34,593 nt of DNA from Anaerolineales bacterium UBA7227. Its GTDB lineage: Bacteria; Chloroflexota; Anaerolineae; Anaerolineales; Villigracilaceae. The notes below the pieces were generated by a model. It saw only the letters and a list, made by a program, of their open reading frames with translations. It ran no database searches and was not told the DNA's origin. Below are positions 15,801 through 23,585 of this stretch, in pieces. Position 1 is the stretch's first letter. Each line of letters starts with the position of its first letter. The stretch spans positions 1 to 34,593 of the forward strand of contig DKTP01000061.1 in NCBI GenBank assembly GCA_002473085.1, given 5' to 3'. The position numbers and the translations under genes are program-made.

Positions 15801-16248
15801 GGCGCTGGTCTTCTCGCAATTCGTCGTGACGCTTAAACTACTCAAGCGCGAACTCGACGAACGCAAGATCAAGTACGTCTATCTCGACGGGCAGACTCCC
15901 AACCGCCAATCACGCGTTGACCAATTCCAAAATGACCCGTCGTTCCCGTTCTTCCTCATCAGCCTGAAAGCTGGTGGCGTAGGCTTGAACCTGACCGCCG
16001 CCGATTACGTCATCCATCTCGACCCGTGGTGGAATCCCGCCGTGGAAATGCAGGCCAGCGACCGCGCCCATCGCATCGGCCAGGACAAACCCGTCTTCGT
16101 CTACAAGATCATCGCGCGTGACACGGTGGAGGAAAAGATTTTGCAATTGCAAGAGAAGAAACGCGCCCTGGTCAAAAGTCTCATCACTACCGAGGCCAGT
16201 TTCTTCAAGTCGCTCACGCGGGACGATGTGAAGGATCTGTTCAGTTAG
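12886..16248 (+). CDS. SWIM zinc finger-SNF2 family helicase/ATPase
   Basis: The 1120-residue protein has a SWIM finger at residues 73-86 (C73-x-C75-x8-C84-x-H86). A strongly acidic linker of Asp/Glu follows (about 100-118). A long middle region comes next, then the SNF2 ATPase: DDMGLGKT Walker A at 685-692, motif II DESQ at 784-787, MTGTPVENN, and RRTKEQV. The C-terminal helicase lobe includes [26 protein letters not shown] and DRAHRIGQ. It fits the bacterial SWIM/SNF2 group of double-stranded-DNA translocases thought to remodel protein-DNA complexes. The exact role is unknown. ATG 12886 is chosen because the upstream in-frame TTG precedes the -10 box. Together with the ATPase it is enclosed by the 30-bp repeats. 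Confidence 0.93.
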   Translation: MPALTSLLLDSFPYSRYADSGSIQRGRAYYKENRAWDVTLISDSKAIILVDGDSNEYTVEIKVDKKGDLAFECDCPYADDGNFCKHMIAAALELSEYLKDDEEEDWDDEEDDDDEDFQNVRKPAPPPAQQSSQNWQKKLDETLSLASPRSSSPHLARYVAAVFLTRTQMGYYGYGSAYRPEYFYSLEPLIIKSEDWYRIAGAEKKSPQEINHFLETSKNWLKVSERIFRQVNPAGCLNMDTESASVLNILSNSMQYGIGTSNLPMYLSILAKLDVPMFLGSRYPDKLERRIYLLPNPVEVKIDIQRDETKLALRAGYEYNGQFNYINKQVEIVSPNHPGWILMDDHLAQLRSIHALSILPSFPIEIPIQQADDFRERYFARIAQALPIKSDLVKWHDIQVPPVPRLYLHDDNKDKTLRADLRFGYADYEAAASKTGETQSVETVPDSWELVRIRRQPEREQYFYQLLTDPNFRLKRAGSAFPFGTLELRARAHPFDFLLHSVPLLAQAGFEIYGEENLKLGKINRANATLRVNITSGIDWFDLKTIVEFGDQQMSFHDVRKALKRGERYIKLADGSVGQIPDEWLEKYKHLWNLAEETEDGFRVADVHLSLLDSLLEDDASIQISSPQGATAEWRERRERFRTFERIEPRALPSGFTGELRPYQKHGFDWLHFLRDYKFGGILADDMGLGKTVQVLTYLQALKEQAEVKKEASLLIVPKSLIANWQRESEKFTPSLRFLEYMGNFRQKDTSIFNDYDVVLTTYGTMLRDVELLREYKFHYVILDESQAIKNPLAKSAKAARLLHADHRLVMTGTPVENNTFELWSQFAFLNPGLLGNMDYFKSAFANPIEAKGDEEAAKTLRKLVYPFILRRTKEQVAPELPPRTERIVYTDMDAAQKKLYAQTREKYRAELLGLIESAGMNDVRFKILEGLLRLRQIAIHPALVDKKYKGNAPKFEVLLETLETLQAEGHKALVFSQFVVTLKLLKRELDERKIKYVYLDGQTPNRQSRVDQFQNDPSFPFFLISLKAGGVGLNLTAADYVIHLDPWWNPAVEMQASDRAHRIGQDKPVFVYKIIARDTVEEKILQLQEKKRALVKSLITTEASFFKSLTRDDVKDLFS

Positions 16249-16382
16249 CCGTCATGCGCACCATCCCGCCGCCACACCACCGAGACGCACTCCCAACGAG
16301 TCGCTATTCATCCCGCCAAATGAGTTTTTCAGTGATGTGGACGAGGGTGAAGATTAAATCTGAACAAACATAATCCCCGCGC

Positions 16383-16412
16383 GGTACATATCTTGTATAC
16401 GGGTATAAATTT
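16383..16412 (+). repeat. 30-bp direct repeat, right copy
   Basis: It differs from the left copy (11431-11460) at two positions (A/T and A/G). Both copies are followed within about 100 nt by a hairpin ending in GGGATTTT. Confidence 0.8.
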
Positions 16413-16485
16413 CGTTTACATAGAGTATGAATCCCGACTGAAAAACCGCTTCGTCTGCGCTGCAGGAAGCGAATCGGGATTTTTA
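16413..16485 (+). ncRNA. Possible small RNA downstream of right 30-bp repeat
   Basis: About 70 nt separate the promoter-like repeat from the end of a terminator hairpin, with no ORF. This is the same architecture as 11431-11555 but a different sequence. It could instead be only the 3' end of the SNF2 message. Confidence 0.22.
16430..16485 (+). terminator. Bulged terminator hairpin after SNF2
   Basis: AATCCCGA (16430-16437) pairs with TCGGGATT (16474-16481). An inner stem pairs CGCTTC (16447-16452) with GAAGCG (16466-16471). A run of T follows the outer stem. Confidence 0.65.
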
Positions 16486-16534
16486 GCGTAAAAATTGGGG
16501 AAATATGTAAATATTCCATCGCCCCGAATACCAG

Positions 16535-16540
16535 TACACT
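16535..16540 (+). promoter_or_regulatory. -10-like box of the kinase-regulator operon
   Basis: TACACT ends 6 nt before ATG 16547 with no Shine-Dalgarno sequence between. This is consistent with a leaderless message, as for the SNF2 and MalT-like genes. Confidence 0.35.
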
Positions 16541-16546
16541 CAAAGC

Positions 16547-18097
16547 ATGAAAGTTCGGGATGAGTTCCAATTCCCTTCCGAAGAACCGTCCAACCGCGAA
16601 AACGGCTGGCAGGCCGACCTGTTGGAGCTGCTTTTCAAACGCATGCCAATGGGCATCGCCATCCTGGACAGGGAATTTCGCATCCAACGCTATAACCCAA
16701 CCTGGGGCGAGTTTGCGGCGCGCTACACTCCATCAACGGGCGCGCCGCTGGCGCCGGGCATCGGCTACTTTGAGCATCTGCCCGGCACAGAGACAGCGAT
16801 CCGGCCATTATTCGAACGCGCCCTGACAGGCGAAGTTGTGCGGGAAAACGGATTTCGCCTGCAATCAGATGAAACTGTCACCTATTGGAATATCGTTCTC
16901 GCGCCGCTGATCAAGAACGACGAAACCGTCGGCATCTTGAACATCGCCGTGGACGTGACCGAGCAGACGAAGCTCCAGCAAAACCTGGAGCGCCTCATCG
17001 CGGAACGCACGCGGGAATTGCAGGTCCTGCTGGATGTGACCGCGGCGGCCAACCGATCATTGGACTTAAAGGAAACGCTCGCGACCACCCTCGACCTGAT
17101 CGTTGCCCTGGTCGGCGCGTCCCGCGCAGGGGTGATGCTGCTCGACGAACCCACCGGCGAACTGATCCCGTACTCGCTTCGCCCCGTACGGGACGTCGCG
17201 TCGGACGACCTGGAGAAAATGCTTTCGACCTGCCGGTCGGTCCTGGATGACGGCGCGGCCCTGTATATCGCGCCAGATCCTGAGGAAGGTTTGCTTGAGC
17301 CTGGGGCGTTGATCCCGCTCGAAAGTCGGGGAGACCGGCTGGGGGTGTTGGTGATCGTTGGCTCCCAGGGAGGCGCGTTCTCGACCGCCCAACTGGCGTT
17401 GTTCCAATCCATCGCAGATCAACTGGGCGTCGCCGTCGAAAACGCGCGGCTTTTTGCCAGGAGTGAACAGGCCGCGGTCACCGCTGAACGCAACCGTCTG
17501 GCGCGCGATCTGCACGATGCGGTCACGCAGACACTGTTCTCATCCAGCATGATCGCGGATGTGCTGCCCAAAATCTGGGAGCGGAATCCCGACGAAGGCC
17601 GTCGCCGCCTGGAGGAACTGCGTCAACTGACGCGCGGCGCGCTCTCGGAGATGCGCACCCTGCTCGTGGAGTTGCGCCCGGCCGCGCTGGCGGACACGGA
17701 TTTGGGCGACCTGCTCGAGCATCAGGTCAACGCTTTTATCGCGCGCACCCGGTTACAGGTCGGGTTCGAACGCAGCGTTTCTTATAATCCGCCTGTGGAG
17801 GTCAAGGAGGCGTTCTATCGTATCGCCCAGGAAGCGTTCAACAACATCGCCAGACATGCCGAAGCCGCGCAGGTACGGGTGAGGTTGGATGGCGAGCCCA
17901 TGAAAATGGATTTGACGATACAGGACGATGGGGTAGGGTTTGACGCTCAAACGCTTGAACATGAGGGCCTCGGTCTGGGCATCATGCGGGAACGCGCCCG
18001 CAGTATCGGCGCGCGGTTGGAGGTTGTGAGTCGCCCCGGGCGCGGGACACGGTTGCACTTGAACTGGCAAGCGCCCGATGAGGAGAAAGAGACATGA
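16547..18097 (+). CDS. PAS-GAF sensor histidine kinase (NarL/DegS type)
   Basis: The 516-residue protein has no membrane helix, so it is cytoplasmic. A PAS domain (about 25-145) begins LFKRMPMGIAILDREFRIQRYNPTW and ends ILNIAVDVTEQTK. A short coiled linker leads to a GAF domain (about 165-310). The HisKA_3 box ERNRLARDLHDAVTQTLFSS carries phospho-acceptor His 323. The HATPase has FYRIAQEAFNNIARHAEA (N box), DDGVGFD (G1) and GLGLGIMRERARSIGA (G2). It would autophosphorylate in response to a small ligand or redox signal and pass phosphate to the response regulator, whose start overlaps its stop by 4 nt. Confidence 0.94.
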   Translation: MKVRDEFQFPSEEPSNRENGWQADLLELLFKRMPMGIAILDREFRIQRYNPTWGEFAARYTPSTGAPLAPGIGYFEHLPGTETAIRPLFERALTGEVVRENGFRLQSDETVTYWNIVLAPLIKNDETVGILNIAVDVTEQTKLQQNLERLIAERTRELQVLLDVTAAANRSLDLKETLATTLDLIVALVGASRAGVMLLDEPTGELIPYSLRPVRDVASDDLEKMLSTCRSVLDDGAALYIAPDPEEGLLEPGALIPLESRGDRLGVLVIVGSQGGAFSTAQLALFQSIADQLGVAVENARLFARSEQAAVTAERNRLARDLHDAVTQTLFSSSMIADVLPKIWERNPDEGRRRLEELRQLTRGALSEMRTLLVELRPAALADTDLGDLLEHQVNAFIARTRLQVGFERSVSYNPPVEVKEAFYRIAQEAFNNIARHAEAAQVRVRLDGEPMKMDLTIQDDGVGFDAQTLEHEGLGLGIMRERARSIGARLEVVSRPGRGTRLHLNWQAPDEEKET

Positions 18098-18738
18098 GTG
18101 AAGCCAAAATCATTCGCGTGATGCTGGTGGACGACCATGCGGTCGTGCGCAGCGGACTCGGCGCTTTTCTGCTGGCCCATGACGACCTTGAACTGGCTGG
18201 AGAGGCTTCCAGCGGGGAACGCGCCGTTGCTATGTGTCAGCAGACCCGGCCCGATGTCGTCCTCATGGATTTGATGATGCCAGGCATGGACGGCGTGACC
18301 GCCACAAAATTAATCCGTGAGAAATATCCGACCGTTCAGGTGATCGCGTTGACCAGTTTCAAAGAGAGGGAGATGGTCGAAGGAGCGCTGCAGGCGGGCG
18401 CCATCGGCTACCTGCTCAAGGATGTTTCCGCCGATGAACTGGCCCACGCCATTCGCGCCGCCGCCGCGGGCAAACCCACCCTCGCCTCGGAAGCCGCCCA
18501 GGTCCTGATCCAGTCCACCCGCGCGCCCGCCGAAAATCCCGGCTTCGATCTCACCGCCCGCGAGCGCGAAGTGTTGGCCCTCATGGTGGAGGGTCTGAAC
18601 AACCAGCAGATCGCCGAGCGATTGGTGGTCAGCGTTTCGACCGCCAAGTTCCACGTCAGCAGCATCCTCTCTAAGCTCAATGCGGCCAGCCGCACCGAGG
18701 CGGTGTCCATCGCTTTGCAAAAGCGCCTGGTCAAGTGA
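18094..18738 (+). CDS. NarL/FixJ-type response regulator
   Basis: The 214-residue protein has a receiver domain (1-120) with acidic pair D13/D14, phospho-acceptor D59 in VVLMDLMMPG, the Thr of ALTSF and Lys of LLKDV. A LuxR-type helix-turn-helix (about 150-212) follows, with LTAREREVLALMVEGLNNQQIAERLVVSVSTAKFHVSSILSKL. On phosphorylation by the adjacent kinase it should dimerise and bind DNA. Translation is coupled to the kinase by an ATGA overlap. The stop codon lies in the right arm of a strong palindrome (18724-18745), and a terminator follows. Confidence 0.95.
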   Translation: MSEAKIIRVMLVDDHAVVRSGLGAFLLAHDDLELAGEASSGERAVAMCQQTRPDVVLMDLMMPGMDGVTATKLIREKYPTVQVIALTSFKEREMVEGALQAGAIGYLLKDVSADELAHAIRAAAAGKPTLASEAAQVLIQSTRAPAENPGFDLTAREREVLALMVEGLNNQQIAERLVVSVSTAKFHVSSILSKLNAASRTEAVSIALQKRLVK

Positions 18739-18745
18739 CCAGGCG
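18724..18745. repeat. Perfect 10-bp inverted repeat over the regulator stop codon
   Basis: CGCCTGGTCA (18724-18733) and TGACCAGGCG (18736-18745) are separated by AG. The core CTGGTCA-NN-TGACCAG recurs at 28756-28771. Confidence 0.75.
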
Positions 18746-18772
18746 AAGACCATACCATAGTACAGCACGAAG

Positions 18773-18812
18773 ACTCCCCGGCAGGCGGATGCGGCCGGGG
18801 AGTTGTTCTTTT
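18773..18812 (+). terminator. Intrinsic terminator of the kinase-regulator operon
   Basis: ACTCCCCGG (18773-18781) pairs with CCGGGGAGT (18795-18803), then comes a T-rich run TGTTCTTTT. A similar hairpin lies at 19342-19376. Confidence 0.75.
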
Positions 18813-18868
18813 AAACTAAAGCCAGACTGAAGCAAATCGTGTTTCAGCGTGATAGGAGAAAAAGAAAA

Positions 18869-19318
18869 ATGAAGAACAAGAATCAAGTCGCGTTTCTGAT
18901 CATCCTGGTCGCAGTCGCTGCCGCCACGCTGCTCTTTGTGATCCTGCCCCCCATCCTGTACGGGACAGCGCAGGAAATCAAGCCACCGGCGCCCGAGCAG
19001 GTCGTCCAACTGTTCTACGACTGGTACGTGTCGTACCAGGGCAATCCGCTGGCGGACAAAGCGTACCAGGACAACGTGCTGCTGAGCCCGGCGTTCATCG
19101 CCCATCTGGACGATTTCACCCGAAGCGGTGAGTGGAGGGTCGACCCGGTCTTGTGCGCTCAGGATGTGCCCAACGAAGTGACCGCGCACCCCGCCCAGGT
19201 TTTCGGCGAACGGGCTTCGGTCGAAGTGACCACGAACTTCACGGGCCACAGGCTCACGGTCGAGCTGGTGAAGGCCGGCGACGCCTGGTCCATCGACAAG
19301 GTCGTCTGCAGCCGCTAA
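18869..19318 (+). CDS. Membrane-anchored small protein (DUF3828-like)
   Basis: From ATG 18869, behind AGGAG, the gene gives 149 residues. There is one N-terminal hydrophobic helix (about 7-31) with a basic start (MKNKNQ), so it is an anchored or secreted protein with its body outside the membrane. The body has VVQLFYDWYVSYQGNPLADKAY and LLSPAFIAHLDDF, reminiscent of DUF3828-type domains found in small periplasmic proteins. The pattern is weak and the function unknown. The domain holds two Cys (in VLCAQD and KVVCSR) that could form a disulfide. The gene is enclosed by two similar CTCCCCG hairpins, so it may be transcribed on its own. Confidence 0.72.
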   Translation: MKNKNQVAFLIILVAVAAATLLFVILPPILYGTAQEIKPPAPEQVVQLFYDWYVSYQGNPLADKAYQDNVLLSPAFIAHLDDFTRSGEWRVDPVLCAQDVPNEVTAHPAQVFGERASVEVTTNFTGHRLTVELVKAGDAWSIDKVVCSR

Positions 19319-19341
19319 CCGGCGAGGCAGAGCAATCGAAA

Positions 19342-19376
19342 GGGCTCCCCGCCGCGCGAGCATGGCCGGGGAGCCC
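19342..19376 (+). terminator. Hairpin resembling the upstream terminator, without a T-run
   Basis: GGGCTCCCCG (19342-19351) pairs with CGGGGAGCCC (19367-19376). A C-rich stretch follows instead of T, so termination is doubtful. It may stabilise the 3' end of the message. Confidence 0.45.
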
Positions 19377-19416
19377 CCCTTCCAGACAGCAACCGAGGTC
19401 AAGCCTGGAGCGCCAC

Positions 19417-19800
19417 ATGAAGACCGTCCTCCTTGCGGAAAGCGAAAAACATGTGCTGGACGCCCTGCGCCTGGCGATGGAGCAGCAATCGGAAATAAAG
19501 GTCGCAGGTGAGGCACGCTCGGCGGAAAGCCTGCTCGCCCAGGTCTGCCAACATGCCCCGGACGTCATCCTGTTGGATTGGAGTCTGCCCGGCCTGCATC
19601 CCCAGCGGCTGATCCGCACCCTGCGCGAATGTTGTCCCGCTGCAACGCTGGTAGCGCTCAGCGTCAAGACGGAAGATGAAAAGGCGGCAAAGGAACATGG
19701 CTTGGACGGTTTCATCTCCAAGCAGCTTTCAGCCGAGTCGTTCATCGCCGCATTGAATCAAATACTTTCAAGGTCGAACAACTTACAGGAGATCCCATGA
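19417..19800 (+). CDS. Single-domain response regulator receiver
   Basis: The 127-residue protein is a lone receiver domain. Phospho-acceptor Asp 54 sits in VILLDWSLPG. ALSVK and GFISKQ supply the Ser and Lys switch positions. The usual acidic pair is only AE (E8), a partial loss. It has no output domain, so it would act through protein contact. The start is ATG 19417 after CTGGAG. Its stop overlaps the start of the next membrane protein gene by 4 nt (ATGA), suggesting a shared operon with the membrane genes that follow. Its kinase partner may be the one at 16547, but this is inference. Confidence 0.88.
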   Translation: MKTVLLAESEKHVLDALRLAMEQQSEIKVAGEARSAESLLAQVCQHAPDVILLDWSLPGLHPQRLIRTLRECCPAATLVALSVKTEDEKAAKEHGLDGFISKQLSAESFIAALNQILSRSNNLQEIP

Positions 19801-20168
19801 AAATCCTATCCATCGTTATCGCTTTGGCTCTCACCCTGCACGGCCTCATCCATCTGATGGGCACGGTGACGTACATGAAACTGGGCGCTGTGCAAGGGTT
19901 GGAATACAAAACCACCCTGCTCGACGGCCGCTGGGATTTGGGTGAAAACGGGATGACGCTTTACGGCGCGCTCTGGGCGCTTGCGGCAATCGGTTTTGTC
20001 GCTGCCGCGGTCGCGCTGCTGGCAGGCTGGGGTTGGCATCGCCCGGCGCTGATGGGCGCAGCGGTGTTCTCGTTGGCGCTCACCGTCCTGGATTGGAAGG
20101 TTGCGGCGGCCGGCGCCGTCATCGATGCCGCCATCCTGGCGTGGCTGTGGTTGGGCCCGCACGCATGA
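19797..20168 (+). CDS. Small four-helix membrane protein, unknown function
   Basis: The 123-residue protein has four predicted membrane helices (about 3-24, 52-74, 76-95 and 100-120). The first holds a His pair in LHGLIHLMG, and a conserved-looking RWDLGENGMTLYGALWALA follows. I do not recognise the family with confidence. It is overlapped by 4 nt at both ends by its neighbours, so it belongs to a translationally coupled set with the receiver upstream and the membrane protein downstream. Confidence 0.75.
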   Translation: MKILSIVIALALTLHGLIHLMGTVTYMKLGAVQGLEYKTTLLDGRWDLGENGMTLYGALWALAAIGFVAAAVALLAGWGWHRPALMGAAVFSLALTVLDWKVAAAGAVIDAAILAWLWLGPHA

Positions 20169-20743
20169 AAATGCAGAAGCTTACGACCATGAATGTGATC
20201 CCCCGCAGCCTGATCCTCTGGCTGGCATTCATGCTGGTCTTGTGGTCAGTATTTGCGCTCGGCTGGATTACGCATCCACAAGCCTGGAACGCGGGCGTCG
20301 ACGTTCAGCGGGAAACGGGCTGGCCGGTTTTCTGGTTCATCCTGGGCCACAATCTCCTGTTGTTGTTCCTCATCGCGGCCGGGAATATTTTTGTCCGCTT
20401 CGGCAGCTTCACGCCGGGTCTGGCGATTCTGATCTATCAGGCCATTGTGATCGGCTGGACGGCCGGGACCAACAACTTTATGGAGCCGTTCCCCACCGTC
20501 GCGGCGGCAAACGCCGCCTTCCTGCGCATTGGGCTGTGGGAAACGACCGCCTATGTCTTGATCTGCGCCGCCACCTTATCAAAATCGCTTCTCGTTGCCG
20601 ATACGTTTCCGGCAAAAACATGGGCGGAAACCAGGAAAATCAAGGACATTCAATTTACTTGGGCTGAATTCCTGGTGATGGGCGCCGGATTTCTCAGCCT
20701 GCTATGCGCGGCGGGTTCCGAAGCATTTCTATTTTGGAACTGA
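20165..20743 (+). CDS. Multi-pass membrane protein (possibly SpoIIM-like)
   Basis: The 192-residue protein starts at ATG 20165, overlapping the previous stop. It has about five membrane helices. The run FWFILGHNLLLLFLIAAGNIFVRFG, a central IVIGWTAGTNNF and a helix starting ETTAYVLICAA recall stage II sporulation protein M/DUF95-type membrane proteins. In those, an Asn-rich first core helix is followed by a Gly-rich loop and an Glu-containing helix. That assignment is tentative. No catalytic motif is visible. Confidence 0.72.
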   Translation: MKMQKLTTMNVIPRSLILWLAFMLVLWSVFALGWITHPQAWNAGVDVQRETGWPVFWFILGHNLLLLFLIAAGNIFVRFGSFTPGLAILIYQAIVIGWTAGTNNFMEPFPTVAAANAAFLRIGLWETTAYVLICAATLSKSLLVADTFPAKTWAETRKIKDIQFTWAEFLVMGAGFLSLLCAAGSEAFLFWN

Positions 20744-20800
20744 ATGTCTCTTTGACGAATATCATCACACTGCCCTTGTAGGAGATGAAGGAATATAGAC

Positions 20801-21712
20801 ATGAACATCAATCCAACTCTCAAATGGCTCGTTCCCGTGATCATCCTGCTGACGCTCATCGCCGCGCTGGCGGGCCTGCTTCCGGGCGAAGGACAACCTT
20901 ATCTGTTGACCAACTTCCGCGGTGAACAGGTGACCATCAACGCGCGCGGTCTCTATCACTGGGACACGGTCAGTTCCGCCGCTCAGATGCAGGCCAACGA
21001 TCTCGTGACGCTCCTGCTCGGGCTGCCTTTGCTGGCGATTTCCTTTCGGCAGACCCTGCGCGGATCGCTGCGCGGACGCCTGCTCCTGACCGGCACGCTG
21101 GGCTTCATCCTTTACACCTACATTACGATGTGTTTTGGCGCGGCGTACAACAAGTTGTTCCTGGTCTATGTCGCCATATTCAGTGCGAGCCTGTTTGCCT
21201 TCATCTTGAGCATGATGTCATTCGATTTGAAGACGCTCCCCGAGCGCTTCTCCGCAGGGCTGCCGCGCGGCTGGATCGCTGGTCTGCTTTTCTTCGCCGC
21301 GGCTTTCCTCTTGCTGGCATGGCTGGGACGAGTTGCCGCGACCTTTGCCCCGAATGCCGTCCCTGTCCTGGAAAACGTTACCAGCATGTTCATCCAGGCG
21401 ATGGACCTGGGGGTTGTCGCGCCGCTGTGCATACTGTCAGGCATCCTGCTGTTGCGCAGAAGAGCGTGGGGTTATCTGCTGGCTTCGGTGAGTTTGCTCA
21501 AGTTCCTGACGATGGGGACTGCCGTCAGTTTGATGGCTCTCAACATGGCGCGGATCGGCGCGGCGACCAGCGTCGTGGAACTCGTCGTATTTCCCGCGAT
21601 CGCGATTGCCAATCTGGTCATGGTCGCGTTGCTGCTCAGAAATATCAAAGATTCCGCTCTCGAAAAAAATTGGGAGGGACCTACCAATGAAAACCAACCG
21701 AATACTATTTGA
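20801..21712 (+). CDS. Polytopic membrane protein, unknown function
   Basis: The 303-residue protein has about eight hydrophobic helices, and an early loop (about 34-62) rich in polar residues probably faces outward. It starts at ATG 20801 behind TAGGAGATGAAGGA. The C-terminal tail is short and charged (KNWEGPTNENQPN). No family motif is recognised. Its last 26 nt overlap the CPBP protease gene, so the two are coupled. Confidence 0.75.
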   Translation: MNINPTLKWLVPVIILLTLIAALAGLLPGEGQPYLLTNFRGEQVTINARGLYHWDTVSSAAQMQANDLVTLLLGLPLLAISFRQTLRGSLRGRLLLTGTLGFILYTYITMCFGAAYNKLFLVYVAIFSASLFAFILSMMSFDLKTLPERFSAGLPRGWIAGLLFFAAAFLLLAWLGRVAATFAPNAVPVLENVTSMFIQAMDLGVVAPLCILSGILLLRRRAWGYLLASVSLLKFLTMGTAVSLMALNMARIGAATSVVELVVFPAIAIANLVMVALLLRNIKDSALEKNWEGPTNENQPNTI

Positions 21713-22319
21713 AACGATCATCATCACTGTCATTATGCTGACCGGCATGTTGCTGATCCCGCGCGCAAAACCCTTGTTTGCGCTGCTTCCGGTAGCATAC
21801 CTGCTGATCGAGCGACCGCTTCGCAAACGGACCTGGGGCGACCTGGGTTTCAACGGGCGCACTTTTTGGACGGCTCTGCGCGCCGACTGGGTTTTGTTCG
21901 TGTTCCTGGGATTCGTCGTCCAACCTGTAACCGTGCTATGGGCAAAAGCATATTTCCCTGAATTCCTGGCGCACATTCAAGCGCGGCTCCCGTTCGAGAG
22001 CGGGATCAACTGGGGAATCCTTCTTCCGCTGCTGGCATTTTCCTTGATTGGCGAAGAGATGACCTACCGCACTCTCATCCAGGGACGGTTGGCTCAGTTC
22101 GTCGGCGCGCCGGCGGCCATCGCAATCGCGTCGCTCCTGTTTGGGCTGGCGCATTTTGCCCCGGGCCCGGGCATCGTTGTGTTCACAGATGTCGCCTTGA
22201 TCGTGATCTCTTCCGTGCTTTACGGCATATTGTTTGCCCGCCACAACAACCTTTGGGTCGTTTGGCTTGCGCATTTTCTGGGCGACATCTTTGGTTTGGT
22301 CGTTCTGTTTTTGGTCTGA
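21687..22319 (+). CDS. CPBP-family intramembrane glutamic protease (CAAX-like)
   Basis: The 210-residue membrane protein has the three CPBP motifs in order: EExxxR in GEEMTYR (Glu 123, Glu 124, Arg 128), FGLAH, and a final HFLGD. These form the catalytic Glu/His site inside the membrane. Bacterial members cleave membrane-bound peptides or act as immunity or stress proteins, and the substrate cannot be predicted. ATG 21687 follows GGGAGGG and lies 26 nt inside the preceding gene. Confidence 0.9.
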   Translation: MKTNRILFETIIITVIMLTGMLLIPRAKPLFALLPVAYLLIERPLRKRTWGDLGFNGRTFWTALRADWVLFVFLGFVVQPVTVLWAKAYFPEFLAHIQARLPFESGINWGILLPLLAFSLIGEEMTYRTLIQGRLAQFVGAPAAIAIASLLFGLAHFAPGPGIVVFTDVALIVISSVLYGILFARHNNLWVVWLAHFLGDIFGLVVLFLV

Positions 22320-22324
22320 CGACA

Positions 22325-23584
22325 ATGAACATCACCATCTTCGGCGCGGGTTCACAGGGCGACATCCAACCCTGCCTCAGGTTGGGAAAAGGCTTGCAGC
22401 GAGCAGGTTTGCAGGTTCGTCTTGCCGCTCCACAAAACTTTGCCGGTTTGATCCAAAAGGAAGGGCTGCCGTTCCATCCGCTACACGGGGATGTTCAGGA
22501 GATCATGGCCAGCGAGACCGGACGAAAGTTCATGGAAAAGGGAGATACAAACCCGATCCGCTCCATCTTTGCCATGCGCAAGATGCTCGGGCCGGTTGCG
22601 CTGCAAATGGCAGAGGGCGTACTCGAAGCCTGTCAGGATGCCGTTGCGCTTATCACCCTGGCAGTGTTCGCTCCGTTCGGAAAGACGATTGCTGAAAGGC
22701 GCGGCATCCCGCTCCTGCTGGTCGAGCCGACGCCTGTGCTTCCCACGCGGGATTTTCCCGCTCCGGGCTTTCCCATTCAAAAAAACATGGGCGGGATTCT
22801 CAACCGCCTCTCCGGCTTTGCCGCGTTGGAGACGATCTGGCAGTGGTATCGTCCCTTCGTGAACGAATTCAGGCGGCGACTTGGCTTGCGACGATTGGGC
22901 AGCTCGGTTTTTTTTCACACCCTGGTCTCCACGCTGCTGTTGGGCGCTTACAGTTCGGCAGTGATTCCCCGCCCGCAGGATTGGCCGAACAATGTACACA
23001 TCAGCGGTTATTGGTTTCAAGACGACCCGCATGCCTGGCGCCCTCCCGTCGAATTGGAAACATTTCTGGAAACAGGCGAGGCGCCGGTGTATATCGGGCT
23101 TGGAAGTATGGCGGGGCGCGACCCCGAGCGTTTTGCGGGAATTGCGATCGCGGCGTTGAAGAGAAGCGGAAAAAGAGGCGTGATCGCCACCGGCTGGGGC
23201 GGCATAAAGACGACAGACGTTCCGAAGGATATATTTGTGCTGGACTCTGCCCCGCACGGCTGGCTATTCCCGCGCATGGCGGCGGTTGTGCATCACGGCG
23301 GCGCGGGGACAACGGCGGAAGGGCTGCGCGCCGGGAAACCGACCGTGATCGTTCCCTTTATCGTGGATCAACACTTTTGGGGGAAAAGGGTCCAGGCATT
23401 GGGCGCGGGAGTGGAGCCGCTTCCAGCCAAAAGGTTGACCGAGACCAAATTGGCAGGAGCGCTGCAAAGGGCGGTCAGCGATGCCGAGATGACACGAAGG
23501 GCGGAATCGGTCGGCAAGACGATCCGCGCGGAGGATGGAATCGGCGCTGCGGTCAAGATCGTCAAGGAATTCCTGGGAGCATGA
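22325..23584 (+). CDS. Sterol/lipid-type UDP-glycosyltransferase (GT1/GT28 family)
   Basis: The 419-residue protein opens with ITIFGAGSQGDIQPCLRLGKGL, the acceptor-domain motif of sterol 3-beta-glucosyltransferases and related MGT-type enzymes. The donor domain has VYIGLGSMAGRD, DSAPHGWLFPRMAAVVHHGGAGTTAEGL (HHGG near residue 323) and PFIVDQHFWGKRV, the nucleotide-sugar binding signature. It should transfer a sugar from a UDP donor to a lipid or other small hydrophobic acceptor at the membrane face. The acyltransferase-like gene begins 1 nt after its stop, suggesting a joint glycolipid pathway (inference). Confidence 0.9.
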   Translation: MNITIFGAGSQGDIQPCLRLGKGLQRAGLQVRLAAPQNFAGLIQKEGLPFHPLHGDVQEIMASETGRKFMEKGDTNPIRSIFAMRKMLGPVALQMAEGVLEACQDAVALITLAVFAPFGKTIAERRGIPLLLVEPTPVLPTRDFPAPGFPIQKNMGGILNRLSGFAALETIWQWYRPFVNEFRRRLGLRRLGSSVFFHTLVSTLLLGAYSSAVIPRPQDWPNNVHISGYWFQDDPHAWRPPVELETFLETGEAPVYIGLGSMAGRDPERFAGIAIAALKRSGKRGVIATGWGGIKTTDVPKDIFVLDSAPHGWLFPRMAAVVHHGGAGTTAEGLRAGKPTVIVPFIVDQHFWGKRVQALGAGVEPLPAKRLTETKLAGALQRAVSDAEMTRRAESVGKTIRAEDGIGAAVKIVKEFLGA

Positions 23585-23585
23585 A

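Larger units (their letters stand above)
16249..16546. other. Non-coding stretch between SNF2 and kinase genes
   Basis: There is no credible gene here. The first 130 bases show nothing recognisable. They are followed by the right copy of the 30-bp repeat (16383-16412), a bulged hairpin with a T-run (16430-16485) and the kinase promoter region. Confidence 0.7.
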
